Below the pieces are notes generated by a model. That model ran no database searches, was not told where the DNA came from, and saw nothing but the letters and a program-made list of their open reading frames with translations. From Dyadobacter fermentans DSM 18053 (lineage in GTDB: Bacteria; Bacteroidota; Bacteroidia; Cytophagales; Spirosomataceae), in assembly GCF_000023125.1 (NCBI RefSeq), contig NC_013037.1:5248501-5312500 (forward strand): DNA of 64,000 nucleotides. The letters are read 5' to 3'. This document shows positions 45,613 to 55,381 of this stretch, piece by piece. Position 1 is the first letter of the stretch, and every line of letters starts with the position of its first letter. The position numbers and the translations under genes were made by a program.

Positions 45613-46647
45613 TTAGTCAACGCTCAAAAGTTCTTCCTGGTATGATGGAAGTATGCTTAAAAACCGCGCAACTGTTTCATTCACTGGTTGTTCTGAGCGT
45701 CCTCCGGAAGCGTTCTTATGGCCGCCGCCGCTGAAATGCGTGCTGGCAAGGTCCCTCACCGAGAATGCGCCTACCGACCGGAACGAGATCTTAACCTCGC
45801 CCTTGCGTTCGATGAACATTGCCGACATTACCACATTTTCCACTTGCAGGCCATAGTTCACAATCCCCTCCGTTTCGCCCGACGCCGAGTTGAATTTTTG
45901 CAGTTCAGCCTCCGTCAGCACCATGTACGCCGTGCGGTACTCGGGCAGCACCGTCAGCTTGTTGCAAAGCACGTAACCCAGGAATTGCAGCCGCGAAAGT
46001 GGCGCATTGTCGTAAATCAGCCGGTGGACCCGGCTCGAATCGAAACCGGTACGCATCAGGTCGGCCACTGCGAGGTGTACGGCGGGCGTTACGTTGCCGT
46101 GACGGAAAGAGCCCGTGTCGGTCATAATGCCGGCGTAGAGGCATTCGGCCATCGGAATATCGAAGATCTGCTCAGCGGGCTGGCCACCTTCCATTTCCTT
46201 CACCAGCTCGTAAACCAGCTGCGCCGTCGCGGCCGCGGTGGTATCCCAAACCATCCATTTCGCAAAATGCTCGGGTTCGAGGTGGTGGTCGATCATCATT
46301 TTGGGAGCCGCAGCATCCTGGACAACCTTTCCAAGGTCTTTCAGGCGTGACAGCGCCGAGAAATCAAGGCAGCAGATCAGGGTCGCCTGTTCGATCTTTT
46401 TCTTGCATTTTCCTTGTTCCGAGGGCTTTTCATACACGAGTACATGCTCCATGCCCGACAGCCAGCGAAGGTTCGCGGCATAGTCGGTAGGGCTGATAAC
46501 CGTCACTTCATGGCCTTTTTTGAGCAAATAACTGGCCCAGCCCAGGGACGATCCCAATGCATCCGCATCCGGGTCGCGGTGCGTTGTGATAACAATTTTC
46601 TGGGGTTGGGATAAAAAAGAGCGGAGCTCTTCAATGATTTGATTCAC
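45613..46647 (-). CDS. DHH family phosphoesterase, NrnA-like (nanoRNase / pAp phosphatase)
   Basis: A 344-residue enzyme that would degrade short RNAs and remove 3' phosphate from pAp. The DHH domain has THRDPDADALGSSLGWA and the MMIDHHLEP motif; the DHHA1 domain ends with SGGGHKNASGGRS. These are the hallmarks of the NrnA group. It is the first gene of a leftward pair with the FKBP gene. Confidence 0.92.
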   Translation of the reverse strand: MNQIIEELRSFLSQPQKIVITTHRDPDADALGSSLGWASYLLKKGHEVTVISPTDYAANLRWLSGMEHVLVYEKPSEQGKCKKKIEQATLICCLDFSALSRLKDLGKVVQDAAAPKMMIDHHLEPEHFAKWMVWDTTAAATAQLVYELVKEMEGGQPAEQIFDIPMAECLYAGIMTDTGSFRHGNVTPAVHLAVADLMRTGFDSSRVHRLIYDNAPLSRLQFLGYVLCNKLTVLPEYRTAYMVLTEAELQKFNSASGETEGIVNYGLQVENVVMSAMFIERKGEVKISFRSVGAFSVRDLASTHFSGGGHKNASGGRSEQPVNETVARFLSILPSYQEELLSVD

Positions 46648-46851
46648 AGTAACTTAGTTCAAAAGAGGAATTTCCAGGTTGCTTAGAGCCCACAAAATTA
46701 ACAAAACTGTTGGGATTTGCTTCATAAAGAGCGGTAAAGGCTGGCAATCAGGCGGTGATTTAACATGAGGCGGCTGTTTGAGGACGAAAGGTTCTCGGAT
46801 TTAAATTATAATATAGTAGCTTGCAGGCAGTAACAATTTAGCCAAGTACGT

Positions 46852-47271
46852 ATGCCAACGAATAAGACATTTACCATGATCAAGCCTGACGCTGTGAAGG
46901 ATGGTCATTCGGGTTCAATCATCAAGATGATCGAAGCAGCAGGATTCCGGATTGTGGCCCTCAAAAAAACGCAGCTCACTTCCGAGCGTGCCGGCGAGTT
47001 TTACGCCGTGCACAAAGAGCGACCTTTCTACAATGATCTTTGCATGTATATGTCGTCCGGGGCGATCATCCCTATGATTCTCGAAAAGGAGAATGCGGTG
47101 GCGGATTTCCGTAAGCTGATCGGTGCTACCAACCCGGACAATGCCGAAGAAGGTACTATCCGCAAGCTATATGCCATTTCGATGGAAAAAAACGCGATCC
47201 ACGGCTCCGATTCGGACGAGAATGCGGCTATTGAAGGGAATTTCTTCTTCTCGTTTACGGATCAGTTTTGA
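46852..47271 (+). CDS. ndk: Nucleoside diphosphate kinase
   Basis: A 139-residue kinase that balances nucleoside triphosphates. The phospho-histidine is H117 in [11 protein letters not shown]. The start reads [20 protein letters not shown]. It stands alone, divergent from nrnA, with a terminator behind it. A weak promoter-like TAGCTTG lies at 46817-46823. Confidence 0.98.
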   Translation: MPTNKTFTMIKPDAVKDGHSGSIIKMIEAAGFRIVALKKTQLTSERAGEFYAVHKERPFYNDLCMYMSSGAIIPMILEKENAVADFRKLIGATNPDNAEEGTIRKLYAISMEKNAIHGSDSDENAAIEGNFFFSFTDQF

Positions 47272-47290
47272 GAAGATTGGTTATAGAAAA

Positions 47291-47329
47291 GCAAACCCCC
47301 GGAGCTGGTGCTTCGGGGGTTTGCTTTTT
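47291..47329. terminator. Terminator between ndk and the fasciclin gene
   Basis: A 14-bp stem with one G-T pair (47291-47304 with 47311-47324), followed by TTTTTG. It probably serves both convergent genes. Confidence 0.9.
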
Positions 47330-47346
47330 GTGAAGATCCGGTACGC

Positions 47347-47862
47347 TTATCTGATAACCTTCACATAAACGCTGTCGAGCACCTGGATGATGCCGTTCGA
47401 CGCGCTCACATCCTTTCTCGCGATCCTGGCTCCGTTCACAGTGAACGCAGTATCTTTTTTTGCGATTTCAAGTTTGAGCGTTTTATCAATATTGTCATAC
47501 TTGCCGGCTGTGAAATCGGCGTAGGACACCTGGCCTTTCAGCACGTGCCTGTTTAGAAAAATATCAATGGAGTCGGGCTTGCTGGTGATTACCGAAGCAC
47601 TGAATATGTTAGCCTTATTGAAAGCGGCGTTCGAAGGCAGGAAAAAGGTCGCGTCCTGAGTTCTGAATGCATCTCCCTTTTCCGCAGCAATAATGATCTC
47701 CTTTAACATGCTGAACTCGGGATTTTCGAGAATGACATCCGTGGCGGTCTTTCTCTTCACGAGATCCGCTTCGCTCTCCTTACAAGAAATCAAAATCGTT
47801 GAAAATAGCCCTGCTGCCAAAAAAAATGCTGCCCAACGCCCTCCAAAACGGTTTTTTTTCAT
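47347..47862 (-). CDS. Fasciclin (FAS1) domain lipoprotein
   Basis: A 171-residue protein with a lipoprotein signal (LFSTILISC, Cys about residue 27). The rest is one FAS1-like domain: FFLPSNAAFNKANIF (the H1 region) and NGIIQVLDSVYV (the end of the fold). FAS1 domains mediate adhesion in many organisms. I use the ATG at 47860-47862, which puts the signal peptide at the start. It is divergent from the DUF1080 gene. Confidence 0.87.
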   Translation of the reverse strand: MKKNRFGGRWAAFFLAAGLFSTILISCKESEADLVKRKTATDVILENPEFSMLKEIIIAAEKGDAFRTQDATFFLPSNAAFNKANIFSASVITSKPDSIDIFLNRHVLKGQVSYADFTAGKYDNIDKTLKLEIAKKDTAFTVNGARIARKDVSASNGIIQVLDSVYVKVIR

Positions 47863-47957
47863 AGCTTTCCAAGTGGTTAATTTTCGTAAAACTAATGCAA
47901 AATGTAATTTCAAAGAATTTGTAACCACAATTTTTTAATCCTAATCCCATCATAACC

Positions 47958-48593
47958 ATGCTTAAACTTAGACAAGTCATTGTCGCCGGAGCGGCTGTCC
48001 TGATGCTGAATTCGGCGTTTTTCGCGCTGAATGGGCCATCGGCCGACCCGTTAAAAAAGCCCGTCAAATTATTCAACGGAAAAGACCTCAAAGGCTGGAC
48101 CGTTCACGGCACCGAAAAATGGTATGTCGACGGCGGCGAGCTCATCTGCGAAAGCGGCCCCGACAAGCAGTACGGCTACCTCACCACCGACAAGTTCTAC
48201 AAGAATTTTGATCTCACCCTGAAATTCAAACAGGAAGCTAACGGCAACAGCGGCGTATTCTTCCGCTCTACCGTGACCGGCACGAAAGTTTCGGGCTGGC
48301 AGGTGGAAGTAGCGCCTCCCAACCACGACACGGGCGGCATTTACGAATCCTACGGCCGCAACTGGCTCGTGCAGATTCCGGATGAAAAAGAAGGATTCCT
48401 GAAAATGGGCGAATGGAACACGCTGCGCATCCGCGCGCAGGGCGACCGTACGCAAACCTGGCTCAACGGGCACGAAATGGTAGACCTTACCGATGCTAAA
48501 ATCGGCGCCGGCCAGGGTTCAATCGCATTGCAAATCCACGATGGCGGCGGCATTAAGGTACGCTGGAAGGATATTATGCTGGAAGAGCTCTAA
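47958..48593 (+). CDS. DUF1080 (3-keto-disaccharide hydrolase-like) secreted protein
   Basis: A 211-residue protein with a signal peptide or N-terminal anchor (about 1-28) and one DUF1080 domain with a LamG-like fold: KLFNGKDLKGWTVHG at the start, NSGVFFRSTV, and IALQIHDGGGIKVRWKDI at the end. Members of the family hydrolyse 3-keto-glycosides; others have no known activity. Its substrate is not evident, as no sugar oxidoreductase lies next to it. Confidence 0.92.
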   Translation: MLKLRQVIVAGAAVLMLNSAFFALNGPSADPLKKPVKLFNGKDLKGWTVHGTEKWYVDGGELICESGPDKQYGYLTTDKFYKNFDLTLKFKQEANGNSGVFFRSTVTGTKVSGWQVEVAPPNHDTGGIYESYGRNWLVQIPDEKEGFLKMGEWNTLRIRAQGDRTQTWLNGHEMVDLTDAKIGAGQGSIALQIHDGGGIKVRWKDIMLEEL

Positions 48594-48670
48594 AACCGGC
48601 CGTTTCATTCCGTCCGCCGGTAACTTCATCCACCGGAAACCGGCACTCGTCGGAAAACGCTTAGCAACAG

Positions 48671-48725
48671 GCTTCATGGCCAATAGATTTGTACCACATA
48701 ATCTGTTAGCCATGAAGCTTTTTTT
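48671..48725 (+). terminator. Long terminator after the DUF1080 gene
   Basis: GCTTCATGGC at 48671-48680 pairs with GCCATGAAGC at 48709-48718, and the stem continues inward with AATAGATT and AATCTGTT after one mismatch. Seven or more T residues follow. Confidence 0.88.
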
Positions 48726-48791
48726 ATGCACGACCGGACCACTAAGGCATGTGGCCCGTCAAAATGATTTTAACGTTTACGGTTTAACAGC

Positions 48792-50240
48792 ATGGACGAC
48801 AAAAGAACGAAGCCGCTGCGTATGACAGCCTCATCGCTCGACGGAAGGGATTTCAGTAACATGGATCTGGAAAATGCAGATTTCAGCTTTTCGAGTTTGA
48901 AAGACATCAACTTCGACGGCGCCAATCTGCGGAATGCAAAACTTCGTTTTTCGGCCCTCGACCGGACCACTTTCCGGAATGCCGATCTTCGGGACGCAGA
49001 TCTGAGTTTCAGTAGTTTGTCGGATGTAGACCTGAACGGGGCGAGGGTAGAGGGGGCCAATTTCAGTTTTACTTCACAGGAAAAATCATTCAACTGGCAG
49101 GATTTCAGCCTCATAGCCATCATTCAGAACCAGGGCTGGATCGGGACGTTTGTGGCGGCTATCCTCGGCGCGGTGATCCTGTACGGTTTCAATGCGATCG
49201 CTTATTTCACGGCGGAGCTCACATTCACTGAGGAGCCGGTGCGGCTTGCTTTTTATAAATACCTGGTCCTGCTCAACATCGCCACGGGCGTTTGTACAAT
49301 CCTGATCACGCAGGGGCTCACCACCTGGCTCGATGTGATCATCAAAAGCCTGCTCGCCAAGCATATTATCCTTTCTATCATCATATTCCTCACCGACAGT
49401 CTGCTGGCAATAGGCCTTCACCAGATCTTCGCAACCGACATTGTGAACGATTACGTGGCGCGCTATCCGTCCGAACCTTCGCAGGATGCGCCCTGGTACT
49501 GGTATGCGTGGGCACCCGTGGCCATCGCCAATGTGTTTTACTTCCTGAGTCGCGAAGGCCGCCAGATCTCCCGTAAAATATCCGACCAGGAATACCAGCT
49601 CCTCAATCTCGAAAAACTGAAAACACGCGCCGAGCTGGATGCCTTGCAGGCCCGCATTAACCCGCATTTTTTGTATAACTCATTAAACAGCATTGCCAGC
49701 CTCGTGCACGAGAATCCCGACAAGGCCGAGGAAATGACGCTGCTGCTCTCAAAACTCTTCCGCTACACCACCGGCCGCAAAACGAGCGACTATTTCGATA
49801 GCATTGAAAACGAGCTGGAAATGGTGGAAACGTATTTGCAGGTGGAAAAAGTGCGGTTTGGCGAGCGGCTGCGGTTCACGGTGGAAGTGGAGGACGAAAC
49901 GCTGAAAGCCCTGCAAGTTCCCAAGTTTATCTTGCAGCCCATTGTCGAGAATGCCATTAAGCACGGTATTTCGCGGATGGCCGAACAAGGGAATATTGTG
50001 GTGAAGATTTATGAAAAAGACCAATGGCTGCATTTGTGCGTCCACGATAATGGCCCCGCATTTCCCGAAACGCTGGGGGCTGGCTACGGCATGCGCAGCA
50101 TTCAGGACAAGCTGAAACTGCTTTACGGCGATAATGCGCGCCTTGAACTGCTCAACGAGCCGCACAAATCGGTTAATATTGCCATTCAGAAATCAGCCAT
50201 TGAACAACATCAACAATCCAGTCATGCAGTTTCCGCTTAA
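48792..50240 (+). CDS. Sensor histidine kinase of the LytS type with N-terminal pentapeptide repeats
   Basis: A 482-residue membrane kinase. Residues about 14-92 are pentapeptide repeats in the A(D/N)LxX style (LENADFSFSSLKDINFDGAN, LRNAKLRFSALDRTTFRNAD). Four hydrophobic segments follow (about 110-255). A short coiled coil leads to the LytS-type kinase domain: ARINPHFLYNSLNSIASLVH with the phospho-His at about residue 292, the N box LQPIVENAIKHGI and the G box GAGYGMRSIQDKL. The usual 5TM or 7TM input is replaced by this layout. The stop overlaps the regulator gene by 17 bases, so the pair is surely one system. The signal is unknown. Confidence 0.92.
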   Translation: MDDKRTKPLRMTASSLDGRDFSNMDLENADFSFSSLKDINFDGANLRNAKLRFSALDRTTFRNADLRDADLSFSSLSDVDLNGARVEGANFSFTSQEKSFNWQDFSLIAIIQNQGWIGTFVAAILGAVILYGFNAIAYFTAELTFTEEPVRLAFYKYLVLLNIATGVCTILITQGLTTWLDVIIKSLLAKHIILSIIIFLTDSLLAIGLHQIFATDIVNDYVARYPSEPSQDAPWYWYAWAPVAIANVFYFLSREGRQISRKISDQEYQLLNLEKLKTRAELDALQARINPHFLYNSLNSIASLVHENPDKAEEMTLLLSKLFRYTTGRKTSDYFDSIENELEMVETYLQVEKVRFGERLRFTVEVEDETLKALQVPKFILQPIVENAIKHGISRMAEQGNIVVKIYEKDQWLHLCVHDNGPAFPETLGAGYGMRSIQDKLKLLYGDNARLELLNEPHKSVNIAIQKSAIEQHQQSSHAVSA

Positions 50241-51006
50241 AACCATTCTTATCGACGACGAACCGCTTGCATTGAGCCGACTCAGGCGCTTGCTCGAAAA
50301 GCATACCGACACTTTTACGATCGTTTCGGAAGCCAAAAACGGCGCGGAAGGTCTGGTGGAAATCGACAGGCACCATCCGGACGTCATTTTCCTCGACATC
50401 GAAATGCCGCTGCTGAATGGTTTCGAAATGCTCTCCAAGCTCACCAGAATGCCGCTGGTGGTATTTTCTACGGCCTACGACCAATATGCGATCCGCGCAT
50501 TTGAGGAAAATTCGGTGGACTACCTGCTGAAACCGGTGGAAAACGACCGGCTGATGAAAACCATCGAGAAGATCAGGAACATTACACAGGCCGGCAACGG
50601 CCATCCAGGCAGCTTTAACCCTTATTCGGAAAACCTGCTGAGGCTGCTCGAAGAAATGAAGCCGAAGAAGGAAATATTCTCATTGTCGGTGAAAACCGGC
50701 GACCGCATTCTGCTGATTCCCATGACCGAGATCACGCATTTCGAGGCAGAAGAAAAATACGTATTTCTTAACACGCTCGACGGCCAGAAATACCTGCTTA
50801 ACTACACGCTTACGTCGCTCGAAGAGAAGCTTCCCAAGCATTACCTGCGCGTGAGCCGTGCGGGGATCGTCAACTCCCACCATATCAAGGAAATCCAGAA
50901 ACACTTCAACGGCAAGTACGTGATCGTGATGCGCGATCGCAAGGCTTCGCAGGTCACCAGCGGCAGCACCTATGGCGACGCGATCCGCCATCTTCTTGAT
51001 AATTAA
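50224..51006 (+). CDS. LytTR-type response regulator
   Basis: A 260-residue regulator. The receiver domain (about 1-120) starts KTILIDDEPLALSRLRRLLE and has the phospho-acceptor Asp in DVIFLDIEMPLLNGFEML and the conserved Lys in YLLKPVEND. The LytTR DNA-binding domain (about 160-260) has ITHFEAEEKYVFLNTLDGQK and HYLRVSRAGIVNSHHIKEIQ. The ATG at 50224 (MQFPLKTILI) overlaps the end of the kinase gene, which favours coupled translation. The upstream in-frame start at 50134 lies deep in the kinase gene. Confidence 0.94.
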   Translation: MQFPLKTILIDDEPLALSRLRRLLEKHTDTFTIVSEAKNGAEGLVEIDRHHPDVIFLDIEMPLLNGFEMLSKLTRMPLVVFSTAYDQYAIRAFEENSVDYLLKPVENDRLMKTIEKIRNITQAGNGHPGSFNPYSENLLRLLEEMKPKKEIFSLSVKTGDRILLIPMTEITHFEAEEKYVFLNTLDGQKYLLNYTLTSLEEKLPKHYLRVSRAGIVNSHHIKEIQKHFNGKYVIVMRDRKASQVTSGSTYGDAIRHLLDN

Positions 51007-51323
51007 TCGAATTACACCCCGTTTGTACCAGAATATTCATTTTGTAGACCTGATTCTTATTCCTAAATTGCGCCCTCGTTTAAATTTCCATTGGTATTTT
51101 GGAGACTAATGCGTTGTTCATCAGGGTGTTCTGATAAGCTGCGGACGGGATAAGGAACGAAATGTGCCCGCATTCGGCACACTTCGGACGGTTGCTGCGT
51201 ATTTGTTACCGGTAATGAGATTCCTGAATAGCCCGGAGCGGCTTCCGATCATTCACCGATGACAAGGCGCTTCGAAAATGTTGTTTTTGTTTTGTTAAAA
51301 AAGGTTAAAAGGAGTCAGGATTA
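51007..51323. other. Intergenic region before uppS
   Basis: A 317-base gap with no open frame longer than about 15 codons, no clear terminator for the regulator gene and no complete TAnnTTTG box. A Shine-Dalgarno-like AAGGAG at 51308-51313 belongs to uppS. Confidence 0.6.
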
Positions 51324-52076
51324 ATGAAGGAGCTCATTGATACGGGCAATCTGCCCAAACACATAGCCGTTATCATGGACGGTAACGGACGATGGGCCCA
51401 GAATCAGGGAGCAGCGCGTGTGTTTGGCCATCGCAATGCGATCAAGGCGGTAAGGGAAGTGACGGAAGGATGTGCGGAGCTCGGGGTTTCTTTTCTGACA
51501 TTGTATGCTTTTTCAACGGAAAACTGGGCACGCCCGGAATTTGAAGTGAGGGCGCTGATGGAGCTGCTCGTGCAGTCGATCGGTAACGAGCTGCCGACGA
51601 TGATGAAGAACAATGTGAAGCTCGATACGATCGGTGATACGGCGAGCTTGCCGCGCAGCTGCCAGAACCAGCTTGCGAAAGCGATTGCAGAGACACGCAA
51701 CAATACCGGCCTGAATCTCATCCTGGCATTGGGTTACAGCGGCAAATGGGATATTACCCAGGCCGCACGCAAACTCGCCGAAGATGTACGCAACGGCGTT
51801 TTGCTGCCCGAAGAAATAAATGAAGAAATGGTGGCAGGCAACCTGTCGACGGAGCACCGCCCGGAGGTGGACCTGATGCTGCGGACAGGCGGCGACCACC
51901 GGATCAGCAACTTCCTGCTTTGGCAGCTGGCATATTCTGAACTGTATTTTTATGAAGATCTTTTCTGGCCCGATTTCCGCCGGGAACACTTGTACGAGGC
52001 GATACTTTCCTATCAGAACCGCGAAAGGCGCTTCGGCAAAACGGGTGAACAAATCAAAGCGAATGGTGCTAAGTAG
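51324..52076 (+). CDS. uppS: Isoprenyl (undecaprenyl diphosphate) synthase
   Basis: A 250-residue cis-prenyltransferase that makes the lipid carrier for peptidoglycan and other envelope polymers. HIAVIMDGNGRWAQNQGAAR carries the catalytic Asp, HRPEVDLMLRTGGDHRISNF and LAYSELYF follow, and the usual DFRREHLYEAI end is present. AAGGAG lies ten bases before the ATG. It opens an envelope cluster with bamA six bases downstream. Confidence 0.97.
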   Translation: MKELIDTGNLPKHIAVIMDGNGRWAQNQGAARVFGHRNAIKAVREVTEGCAELGVSFLTLYAFSTENWARPEFEVRALMELLVQSIGNELPTMMKNNVKLDTIGDTASLPRSCQNQLAKAIAETRNNTGLNLILALGYSGKWDITQAARKLAEDVRNGVLLPEEINEEMVAGNLSTEHRPEVDLMLRTGGDHRISNFLLWQLAYSELYFYEDLFWPDFRREHLYEAILSYQNRERRFGKTGEQIKANGAK

Positions 52077-52082
52077 AATTAT

Positions 52083-54680
52083 ATGAACCCAGTGAAAAAT
52101 TTGAATAAATCATTAGCACATCTCAAAGGTCTTTCTGCATTAATCCTTTTGTGCTGCTGCTTTTCGGTACAGGCGCAGCGTGTAGGCCTTGGCGGCGCGA
52201 AACCGGCCGCCGCCCCGACCAACCTCGGCATCGACCCGGCCAATCCCAAAGAATACACGATCGCGGAAGTGACCGTTTCGGGTACGCAGTTCCTTGATCC
52301 CAACTCGATGATCTCCATTTCCGGCCTCAAACCCGGCGACAAGATCCGCATTCCGGGGCCGGCTGTGACGTCGTCTATCAAAAAAATGATGGATTTCGGA
52401 ACGCTGGACGATGTCGAGATCATGGCTACCAAAATCGAAGGCGAAAAAGTATGGTTGAACATCCATATCAAGGAGCGTCCGCGGCTTTACAAGGTATCTT
52501 TCACGGGTATCCGCAAAGGCGAGCGCGAAACGCTGAACGACAAGGTGAAGCTTATCAAAGGCCGCGTGATCACGCCGACGATCATTAAAAACACGCAGCT
52601 GGTTATCAAGAAGTATTATCAGGACAAGGGTTTTTATAATACAAAGGTAAAAGTCCTTCAGATCCCCGATTCGACCCGCGGCCAGGCTACTTTGAATTTT
52701 GCTATTACAAAGGGCAAAAAGGTTAAGATCCAAAAAATCAATATCGAAGGAAATACGGCTATCAGCGACAAAACGCTGAAACGCAAAATGAAAGGCACGA
52801 AGCAGCGTCGCATCGGCCGCCTTTTTAACCCTTCGAAATACATTCCTAAAAAATACGAAGAGGACAAGGAGAAACTCATCGCTTACTACCGCAAAAACGG
52901 TTACCGCGATGCCGTGATCGAATTTGATACCATTCGGAATGACGATGAGACGATCAGCATCGACATGAAAATCGAAGAAGGTCAGAAATACTATTATCGG
53001 AACATTACGTGGTCGGGTAACTATTTGTATACCTCGCAATACCTGAGCGATCGCCTCGGAGTGAAGAAGGGCGACGTGTATAACCCGGAAGAACTCGATA
53101 AGAAGATCAACGGTATCCCGGGATCGGACGTGAGCTCGATTTACATGGACGACGGTTACCTCTACTTCCACATCGAACCGACCGAAAGAGCCGTTGAAGG
53201 CGACTCGATCGACGTAGAACTGCGTATGTTCGAAGGGAAACAGGCGACCATCAACCGCATTCTCCTGAACGGTAACACCAAAACCAGCGACCGCGTGGTA
53301 TTGCGCGAACTCTTCACGTTGCCGGGACAGAAATTCAGTAAAACGGAGATTATCAACACCCAGCGTCAGCTGTCGCAAATGGGTTATTTCGATCCTGAAA
53401 AGATCCAGATCAACCCGATCCCTAACCAGGCCGACGGTACGGTGGACATTGAATACACCGTGGAAGAAAAGCCATCCGACCAGATCGAGCTTTCAGGTGG
53501 CTGGGGCGGTTACATCGGATTCGTGGGAACGCTTGGATTGGTTTTCAATAACTTCTCCATTAAAAACATCCCTAACCGCGAAACATGGCGCCCATTGCCA
53601 TCCGGCGACGGGCAGAAGCTTTCGTTGCGCTTCCAGGCCAACGGTAAGCAGTACCAGACTTATTCGTTGTCGTTCAGCGAACCGTGGCTAGGCGGTAAAA
53701 AGCCGATCAACTTCGGGGTATCTTTCCAACGTACGGTTTACCGGATGACCGACCTTAGCTCTTATTATGGCTACAACACGAGTGGCGGCGGCGGACGGGT
53801 AAGCTATCGCGGCGGTTACTACAACAACGGTATCACGCTTTCGCTCGGTCGCCGTTTGAAAGAGCCGGACCGCAACCTTGTGATGACGCATTCGCTATCT
53901 TACCAGCGTTACCGTCTCGACAGCCTCGACATTTTCCGGATTGGTTACAGCAAGGGAGTTTCAAACAACATTTCGTTTAATACAACCATTTCGCGGAACA
54001 CATTGAGTGATTTCCAATTCCCGAGAAGCGGTAGTAACATCTCATTAAGCGCCACTTTCACACCACCTTATTCGGTGTTCAGAAAGAAAGCGTTTTCAGA
54101 CAAAACCGATACTTACCGCTGGGTTGAATACCATAAATGGATGTTCGATGCGAGCTACTACGCAACAATCGTGGGCAAGCTGGTGCTGAGCACCCGGGCG
54201 CACATGGGTTTCCTTGGCGCGTACGGAGACAAGGTAGGTTACAGCCCGTTCGGTCGCTTTATTCTCGGCGGTTCGGGGCTCGCGGGCCAGGGTACATTCT
54301 CGCTGGCTGACCAGGACATTGTCGGTTTGCGTGGTTACCAGGATCAGAAGGTTGGTCCATTGGCTGCTAACGGTTATCCGGCGTCGGGTGGTGGTATTGT
54401 TTATAACAAATATGTGATGGAGCTCCGGTACCCGGTATCGCTCAACCCACAGGCGACGATCTTCGTGCTCGGTTTTGCGGAAGGTGGTAACAACTGGGGT
54501 ACTTACAACGAGTTCAATCCATTCGACTTGAAACGCTCTGCGGGCGTAGGCGCGCGGATTTTCATGCCGGCTTTCGGTCTTCTAGGTATCGACTGGGGTT
54601 ATGGATTCGACAAAATTCAGGGACAAAATACGAGGAGCGGTCCTCAGTTCCACTTTACGATCGGTCAGCAGATCAGATAA
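52083..54680 (+). CDS. bamA: Outer membrane protein assembly factor BamA
   Basis: An 865-residue outer-membrane insertase. A signal peptide (about 1-35, ending VQAQ) is followed by a Pro/Ala-rich segment and about five POTRA domains (about 55-460; for example EYTIAEVTVSGTQFLDPNSM), then a 16-strand barrel (about 480-865). The conserved loop 6 motif is present as VGLRGYQDQ. The last residues form a short strand ending FTIGQQIR. It sits between uppS and two chaperone genes, the usual group. Confidence 0.97.
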   Translation: MNPVKNLNKSLAHLKGLSALILLCCCFSVQAQRVGLGGAKPAAAPTNLGIDPANPKEYTIAEVTVSGTQFLDPNSMISISGLKPGDKIRIPGPAVTSSIKKMMDFGTLDDVEIMATKIEGEKVWLNIHIKERPRLYKVSFTGIRKGERETLNDKVKLIKGRVITPTIIKNTQLVIKKYYQDKGFYNTKVKVLQIPDSTRGQATLNFAITKGKKVKIQKINIEGNTAISDKTLKRKMKGTKQRRIGRLFNPSKYIPKKYEEDKEKLIAYYRKNGYRDAVIEFDTIRNDDETISIDMKIEEGQKYYYRNITWSGNYLYTSQYLSDRLGVKKGDVYNPEELDKKINGIPGSDVSSIYMDDGYLYFHIEPTERAVEGDSIDVELRMFEGKQATINRILLNGNTKTSDRVVLRELFTLPGQKFSKTEIINTQRQLSQMGYFDPEKIQINPIPNQADGTVDIEYTVEEKPSDQIELSGGWGGYIGFVGTLGLVFNNFSIKNIPNRETWRPLPSGDGQKLSLRFQANGKQYQTYSLSFSEPWLGGKKPINFGVSFQRTVYRMTDLSSYYGYNTSGGGGRVSYRGGYYNNGITLSLGRRLKEPDRNLVMTHSLSYQRYRLDSLDIFRIGYSKGVSNNISFNTTISRNTLSDFQFPRSGSNISLSATFTPPYSVFRKKAFSDKTDTYRWVEYHKWMFDASYYATIVGKLVLSTRAHMGFLGAYGDKVGYSPFGRFILGGSGLAGQGTFSLADQDIVGLRGYQDQKVGPLAANGYPASGGGIVYNKYVMELRYPVSLNPQATIFVLGFAEGGNNWGTYNEFNPFDLKRSAGVGARIFMPAFGLLGIDWGYGFDKIQGQNTRSGPQFHFTIGQQIR

Positions 54681-54734
54681 TATTCTGGCGGGAACATTCG
54701 TTAAGAGGTTTGCAAATTATATTAGCAGCTTGGC

Positions 54735-55370
54735 ATGAAGAAGATCTTTATTTTACTAGTTTTGTCAATTCTATGCAATTCAGCACTATATGCCCAGAAG
54801 ATCGGGTATACGGACATGGAGTTCATCACCAGTAAAATGCCCGAATACCAGGCCGCGCAGACAGAGATGAAGAAATTCTCTGACAAATGGGCTAAGGAAA
54901 TTCAGGACAAGTTTTCGGAGATCGACCGCATGCAGCGTGCTTATATGGCGGAGGAAATCTTGCTGACGGACGAACTGAAACGGAAGAGGCAGGGCGAAAT
55001 CAAAGAGAAGGAGCTCGAAGCCGGAGAGTACAACAGCAAGATATTCGGGGTGGAAGGCCTGATGTTCCAGAAGAAGAAGGAACTGATGAAGCCGGTGCTC
55101 GAAAAAGTGCAGCGCGCAGTGACCAAAGTGTGCAGTCAGCGAAGGCTCGATTTTATGTTTGATAAATCCAGCGACATTGGCATGCTCTACACCAATCCGA
55201 AACACGATTATTCGGATTATGTGATGGAGGAACTCGGGATCGATCCGAAGGCCAACAAAGCAGGAAGCAATGATAAAACCGGCAAAGCCGACCCTGCGGC
55301 CCAGCAACAGTCAGCCGCGCCTGCCGCGAACTCACCAAAACAAAAAAGTACAAACAGTAAACTTAAATAA
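54735..55370 (+). CDS. OmpH/Skp family periplasmic chaperone, copy 1
   Basis: A 211-residue protein with a signal peptide ending ALYAQ and a mature start KIGYTDMEFITSKMPEYQAA, the Skp/OmpH pattern. A long helical part (about 40-135) should form the grasping arms, and the fold closes near YSDYVMEELGID. A low-complexity Ala/Gln/Lys tail follows. It would carry outer-membrane proteins to BamA. An adjacent second copy begins 11 bases downstream. Confidence 0.93.
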   Translation: MKKIFILLVLSILCNSALYAQKIGYTDMEFITSKMPEYQAAQTEMKKFSDKWAKEIQDKFSEIDRMQRAYMAEEILLTDELKRKRQGEIKEKELEAGEYNSKIFGVEGLMFQKKKELMKPVLEKVQRAVTKVCSQRRLDFMFDKSSDIGMLYTNPKHDYSDYVMEELGIDPKANKAGSNDKTGKADPAAQQQSAAPAANSPKQKSTNSKLK

Positions 55371-55381
55371 GTAACAAAGCA

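Noticed and set aside
52140..53378. Open frame of 412 codons on the minus strand
   Set aside because: It is antisense to bamA and has no recognisable domain; it arises from codon bias of the real gene.
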